From Physcia stellaris (Eukaryota; Ascomycota; Lecanoromycetes; Caliciales; Physciaceae): a stretch of DNA of 64,000 bases. Where the stretch lies: NCBI GenBank assembly GCA_018902385.1, contig JABSSW010000019.1, forward strand, positions 558,001 to 622,000. Direction: 5' to 3'. Both the position numbers and the translations under genes were made by a program. Position 1 is the stretch's first letter, and the number at the start of each line of letters is the position of its first letter. Positions 61,383-64,000 of the stretch are shown here, one piece after another. Under the pieces are notes generated by a model that was not told the origin of the DNA, made no database searches, and saw nothing but the letters and a program-made list of their open reading frames with translations.

Positions 61383-61847
61383 CTATGAAACACCAAGAGG
61401 AGCAATCGCAGACTTCAGAGAAACTCCACTTACAATGAACCCATCAAGTCCTGCCAAGACAAATACGGCCCCGAAAGATTTATGCGTATCTACCAGCACC
61501 TCCCAGAGTGCCCAGTAAAGTTCAGTCAACATGCTGTATGTCATTGCAATGTGTCGGTCTAATACTGTTGATGTGACGTTAAGTCGGCAAGTCCCCTTAG
61601 AGTATTCATACTTCGGAGAGACAAGCGGTCCTTCGCCCTGGCTCTCGATACGTGTAGCTACAGATCTCTGACCGTCATAGATCATCTCCATCATGGACAA
61701 TCGGCTTATCGGACGATTTGTTTCAAGATGGCCGATCAATGACCGAGAAGGATATGAGGTTGGGATTCGATAAATGAAGCTCTCATCGCCAAGTCTATGA
61801 GACGACGTGTGAGTGAATGCATGTGTGAGAATTATTGGCTTCAGCAA
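61383..61847 (-). CDS. Possible hypothetical protein exon, 5' end unresolved
   Basis: The open frame lacks a convincing ATG at its 5' end but encodes a protein-like stretch: RLSMMEMIYDGQRSVATRI, then CRLNVTSTVLDRHIAMTYSM, and ELYWALWEVLVDTHKSFGAV near the end. The pattern of a threonine/serine-rich part followed by a helix with LWEVLV and a final glycine-containing strand recalls small secreted fungal proteins, but only weakly and from memory. A short hydrophobic N-terminal frame at 61980-61795 (-), starting MRLKIARARFLYSAFSYCF, could be part of the same gene. Confidence 0.33.
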   Translation of the reverse strand: MLKPIILTHAFTHTSSHRLGDESFIYRIPTSYPSRSLIGHLETNRPISRLSMMEMIYDGQRSVATRIESQGEGPLVSPKYEYSKGTCRLNVTSTVLDRHIAMTYSMLTELYWALWEVLVDTHKSFGAVFVLAGLDGFIVSGVSLKSAIAPLGVS

Positions 61848-61980
61848 GCACTTCCAACGGTGAAGATATATTGAGAAAGACAGCGTGATTAAATGTTAGT
61901 GGATGCAGGATTAGATATGAAGAGAAGCAATAGGAAAAAGCAGAGTACAGGAAGCGGGCCCGGGCTATCTTCAGCCTCAA

Positions 61981-62438
61981 GGTGGAGTGACTTGCTCAAA
62001 CGGTATGAATGCAAGGAGAGCCAACTTGAACGCGGATATGAGACTGTATTAGGGAAAGAATTTCAGCTGCGCAAATCGTTGATTCGCGAACTTGCGATAT
62101 CCATGGGTGGAGAATGATACTCGATTGGGGATGAGCTCCAAAAGGCAAGGAAACACCTTTTTGGAAAGCTCCGAGGTGACATTATCGAAGGATTGTAGTG
62201 TTCAAGTATTGCAAAACGTTGGCTTGAACCAAAGGTTCCTACTCCGTACCACTCGGTTTTTGAAGTTTGATGAATGGAGGTAGAATGCTAAGCCCTGATG
62301 ACTCAGCAATAGCCTTCAATGGTCTGATTGGCTCCTCGCTCCATCATCGCCTTTCCAAAAGCACATCACCACTTTCGACCTAGATTGGACACCTACCACG
62401 ACTGATCGAAGCTATACTAATCTCCATTCCGTCTTACC
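61981..62438. other. Upstream region of QCR10
   Basis: No gene is supported. The last 100 bp, with CCATTCCGTCTTACC before the ATG, is pyrimidine-rich like a fungal promoter or leader. Confidence 0.35.
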
Positions 62439-63088
62439 ATGGTGCGTATACGTAATATCCGCTCAATGAATGACTCTGCATCTCAGGACTGACCTTTCTG
62501 AAGGTTCAAGGTCAGCATGGCGTGGGGACATGGGTCCAAAAGCCCGATTATCAAACCTACAAATCACCCTATGGACCAAAGTACGCTATGTCTCTTGCTT
62601 CACCCTCGCAGATTGATATCGGATAGATGCAAGGAAAGAGGCTGATAGGGGATCTTGTGCAACACAGCTACCGGATAGGCCGCAACTTCCATGGCATTAG
62701 TGCTGGGAGGGCGCTCAAATTGTACGTCAACCTTCCCTCAACGCTCAGCTCTGGACTGCTCCTGTTATATGGGTACTCGCGATATTTAAGAAGACTGGCT
62801 TATTCGTCTCTGGCAATAGTGGCATCACAGCGGCCTCCTTCGGTGTCGTTGGTGGAGTATTTGCGCTACAGTTCTTCTCCGAGGTGCCCAAGGTGCGGAG
62901 GGATATAATGCAGGTATGTCTCATGCACTTTGAAGGTTGCGGGGCGATGAAAGCTAAGAGGCCACAAGAAATTGCCAATCATAGGAGAATATTTTGAGAG
63001 AGAGGTGCCGCCGAGTGATAATGTGAGTGACCAAGAAATAAGATTAGCCGTGAAAGGCAGTGCTGACACCATCTCGTAGCCGTTCTAG
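62439..63088 (+). CDS. QCR10: Cytochrome bc1 complex (complex III) subunit 10, six small exons
   Basis: QCR10 is a small single-pass subunit of mitochondrial ubiquinol-cytochrome c reductase. Six exons fit: 62439-62441 (ATG only), 62504-62580, 62668-62721, 62820-62913, 62969-63022 and 63080-63088. They give 96 aa. Introns are 62, 87, 98, 55 and 57 bp, all GT-AG. Family features in order are YQTYKSPYGP, NFHGISAGRALKFG, the transmembrane stretch ITAASFGVVGGVFALQFF, SEVPKVRRDIMQKLPIIGEY and the C-terminal PPSDNPF. All phases agree across the five junctions. The start is chosen because only an ATG exon followed by GTGCGT reaches the next exon in frame. Yeast QCR10 is 77 aa; the extra N-terminal residues are usual in filamentous fungi. 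Confidence 0.88.
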
Positions 63089-63421
63089 AATGCTGGTATT
63101 GCACGGTGGGAGCTCGATGCTGTTTCTTCACAGCCATTCCATCCTGCCGCGTTAGATGAGAAACCTGTGTACATATGTAGTAAAGTTTCCCTTTCTGGAA
63201 GATCCTTAACATACGGAACGTCTCCCTCACAGAATGGGATGTTCAGAAATTACGCAGCAGTGTGTGGCGAATTCTCGAAATTTCGCTACAAAGCCTCAAA
63301 CGACAACCTAAGAACGCCTTTCGCCCCCAAATATGTGAATAGAGATACATAGTAATGACAATGAAGGGGACCGCGAGTCCACGACCGTAAGCTGGTCGTA
63401 GATCCAACTTTCACATAGGCG
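63089..63421. other. Convergent 3' region between QCR10 and the PDI-like gene
   Basis: No gene is seen; it should contain both 3' ends. Confidence 0.4.
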
Positions 63422-64000
63422 TCAATCTGCCTTTCCATAACCTCCACCGTTCAAAAGTCCCTCTTTACCATCCAGTTGGAAGAAGCCGCCTGTGCCGCCT
63501 TTCGTCCGGCGCATTCTCTTCTTCCCCCAATAACTTCCTCCAAGACCAATCCCAAGTAATACCCCTATAGATATCCAAGGGTGGTGTGAGAAGGGGCCTG
63601 TCACCATGAAGAAGATTTGCTGAAGAAACCCCGTGCTTGACTTTGAGCTTAATTTCGACGAACCTGAGACAACTTCCTTCAGAGTCTCGAGGATCGAGGT
63701 GCGCGAAGGCACGATGTACGCCCCTGACTCGGTGGTGTCCCAGAAACGATGATTCTGCAAGGTCAGCACATTTGATATCACAAAGGTGACTAGATAGCAC
63801 TTACGTCTTCGTCATTGATAATGACCCGTTCACCGTTGCTCACATCGATGCCGTACGTTTGTCTAATCCATCGTTCCCAGAATACACCATCGACCCAAGC
63901 AAAACCAACTTGCTTTTTGTCTTCTTCACGGATATTGATCTGCATGCTCTTTGCAACGCGCAAAGCTCGTTGGTCACCTCGATCCTCGGCTTCTTCAAGC
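63422..64000 (-). CDS. 3' part of a PDI/thioredoxin-like ER membrane protein (runs off the right edge)
   Basis: Two exons of the C-terminal part are visible: one from the window edge to 63805, and a last exon 63754-63422 after a 50-bp intron. The first encodes a thioredoxin-fold-like end (KQVGFAWVDGVFWERWIRQT, then ERVIINDED). The last continues NHRFWDTTESGAYIVPSRTS and ILETLKEVV. This pattern is shared by fungal transmembrane protein disulfide isomerases that assist folding in the ER. A linker and one transmembrane helix follow (HPWISIGVLLGIGLGGSYWG) with a short basic cytosolic tail. The tail has no KDEL-type signal, as expected for a membrane-bound form. The catalytic CXXC part lies outside the window, so activity cannot be judged. 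Confidence 0.72.

Overview
The window is filamentous-ascomycete (Pezizomycotina) chromosomal DNA in two halves. Most host genes carry short introns (about 50-100 bp) with GTRNGT donors and CTRAC-like branch sites. The recognisable set is typical of filamentous fungi: CreA, MOB3/phocein, a uric acid/xanthine permease, Cdc73, an OLE1-type desaturase and QCR10. Class level cannot be settled by eye.

Bases 1 to about 25,500 are an AT-rich, repeat-mutated block of nested LTR retrotransposon fossils. An old Ty3/gypsy chromovirus-like element (C, about 219-23915) is interrupted by two related gypsy elements, A (2657-10085, target duplication GATAA) and B (10622-18283, duplication CAAAC). It is also interrupted by a small non-autonomous LTR element, D (20619-22601, duplication TTTCG). 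The block shows an unusual mutation signature. Cytosines followed by C or T are almost gone while CpA and CpG persist. The two LTRs of D differ at 16 sites, all transitions, 15 of them in CpT/ApG context. This differs from the classic CpA-directed RIP pattern and is the most interesting observation here.

From about 25,500 the composition changes abruptly to gene-rich DNA. In order it holds: long-chain acyl-CoA synthetase (+), CobW/G3E GTPase (-), a Met-free open frame (+), MOB3 (+), a single-pass membrane protein (+), Cdc73 (+), delta-9 desaturase (-), NAT-family purine permease (-), MOSC/mARC-like protein (-), a RAD51 paralogue (+), CreA (+), a repeat-rich membrane protein (+), a small conserved fungal protein (+), a two-exon hypothetical gene (-), a weak hypothetical gene (-), QCR10 (+) and the 3' end of a PDI/thioredoxin-like membrane protein (-). 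Two genes act in fatty-acid metabolism (acyl-CoA synthetase, desaturase). The rest are ordinary housekeeping or regulatory genes with no sign of a cluster.

Several host genes show apparent one-base frame breaks inside G or C runs (CobW, the membrane protein, Cdc73, the small conserved protein). Their protein signal resumes cleanly in another frame, which points to homopolymer errors in the assembly rather than decay. Two splicing curiosities stand out: a 12-nt microexon plus a GC-AG intron in the CobW gene, and a six-exon QCR10 whose first coding exon is only the ATG and whose last is 9 nt.
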